A program made the position numbers and the translations under genes. The notes under the pieces were generated by a model. It searched no databases. It saw only the letters and a program-made list of their open reading frames with translations, and was not told the origin of the DNA. Of a DNA stretch of 64,000 bases, positions 63,822 through 64,000 are shown one piece after another (position 1 is the first letter of the stretch; every line of letters starts with the position of its first letter). The DNA comes from Anaerorhabdus furcosa (GTDB lineage Bacteria > Bacillota_I > Bacilli_A > Erysipelotrichales > Erysipelotrichaceae): positions 124,001 to 188,000 of the forward strand of contig NZ_FUWY01000002.1 in the NCBI RefSeq assembly GCF_900167375.1, read 5' to 3'.

Positions 63822-64000
63822 ATGACAGTAAAAGAAAATTTAGCAAAACTACGTAGTTTAATGAAACAAGAAGGAATTGACATCTATTACATTCCAACAG
63901 CAGATTATCATCAAAGTGAATACCTATCAGATTACTTTAAATCTAGAAAGTTTATGTCTGGTTTTACAGGCTCTGCAGGTACATTGGTAGTAACAATGAA
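63822..64000 (+). CDS. Start of an Xaa-Pro aminopeptidase (partial)
   Basis: ATG 63822 follows GAGGTGAAG. The first 59 residues read LAKLRSLMKQEGIDIYYIPT, DYHQSEYLSDYFKSRKFM and SGFTGSAGTLVVT, the N-terminal (creatinase-like) domain of aminopeptidase P. The metal-binding C-terminal domain lies beyond the window. It is divergent from copA. Confidence 0.88.
   Translation, partial: MTVKENLAKLRSLMKQEGIDIYYIPTADYHQSEYLSDYFKSRKFMSGFTGSAGTLVVTM

Overview
The window is AT-rich DNA from a low-GC Gram-positive bacterium (Bacillota). Strong AGGAGG-type ribosome sites, frequent GTG/TTG starts, lipobox lipoproteins, a Gram-positive style kdpFABCDE locus and mannose-family PTS genes all point that way. 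The small genome style and gene set make me think of Erysipelotrichia, but this is an inference and I cannot name a species.

Layout. 1-8.8 kb is ordinary chromosome: a partial membrane protein, a CsaA-like tRNA-binding protein, an AlaX-type editing protein, a two-component system, a PplA-like flavin-binding lipoprotein with two flavinylation motifs, an arylsulfotransferase-like surface protein and a small K+ channel. At 9.0 kb a tRNA-Leu(UAG) gene begins about 18 kb of accessory DNA. 9.1-20.9 kb is a decayed integrative element. It holds an integrase remnant, a 154-bp MITE-like insertion, a broken Tad-pilus fragment, several very AT-rich unknown genes (one DUF2971, one DUF4145-like), an IS30 remnant, and a pair made of a tyrosine-recombinase-like protein without its catalytic residues and a 667-residue protein with a HEPN-type R-x4-H motif. 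The displaced original 3' end of the tRNA-Leu gene lies at 20.83 kb and marks the element's far end. 20.9-27 kb is of visibly higher GC. It carries two serine-recombinase genes and a probable defence operon: a PtuA-like ATPase, an HNH nuclease and an ApeA-like HEPN protein, preceded by a promoter-hairpin-terminator leader. A second integrase remnant with the same terminator follows at 27.05 kb.

27.8-52.7 kb is mostly chromosome again: an M23/SH3-like lytic enzyme, a lipoprotein, a hydrolase, an ABC transporter, a LigB-type dioxygenase, an acyltransferase, a MerR regulator, acetate kinase, and a GntR-controlled mannose-type PTS operon that includes a BtpA/SgcQ-like protein. Then come an AI-2E-family permease, an esterase/ATP-grasp pair, a Nif3-like protein, an ABC exporter, a MacAB-like efflux operon, a YqeY protein and an XRE-type membrane regulator.

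52.7-61.2 kb is a complete potassium-import locus: two extra single-membrane-segment microproteins, then kdpF, kdpA, kdpB, kdpC, kdpD and kdpE. A 24-bp sequence repeated in front of the two microprotein genes is a candidate KdpE site. A copper P-type ATPase with a metal-binding domain at each end converges on kdpE, and the start of a Xaa-Pro aminopeptidase runs off the window end.

The most novel parts are the catalytically dead recombinase plus HEPN pair (17.8-20.7 kb), the three-gene nuclease operon with its small leader RNA (22.6-26.9 kb), and a short gene at 16.86-17.04 kb whose mRNA ends could pair in the manner of type I toxin mRNAs.
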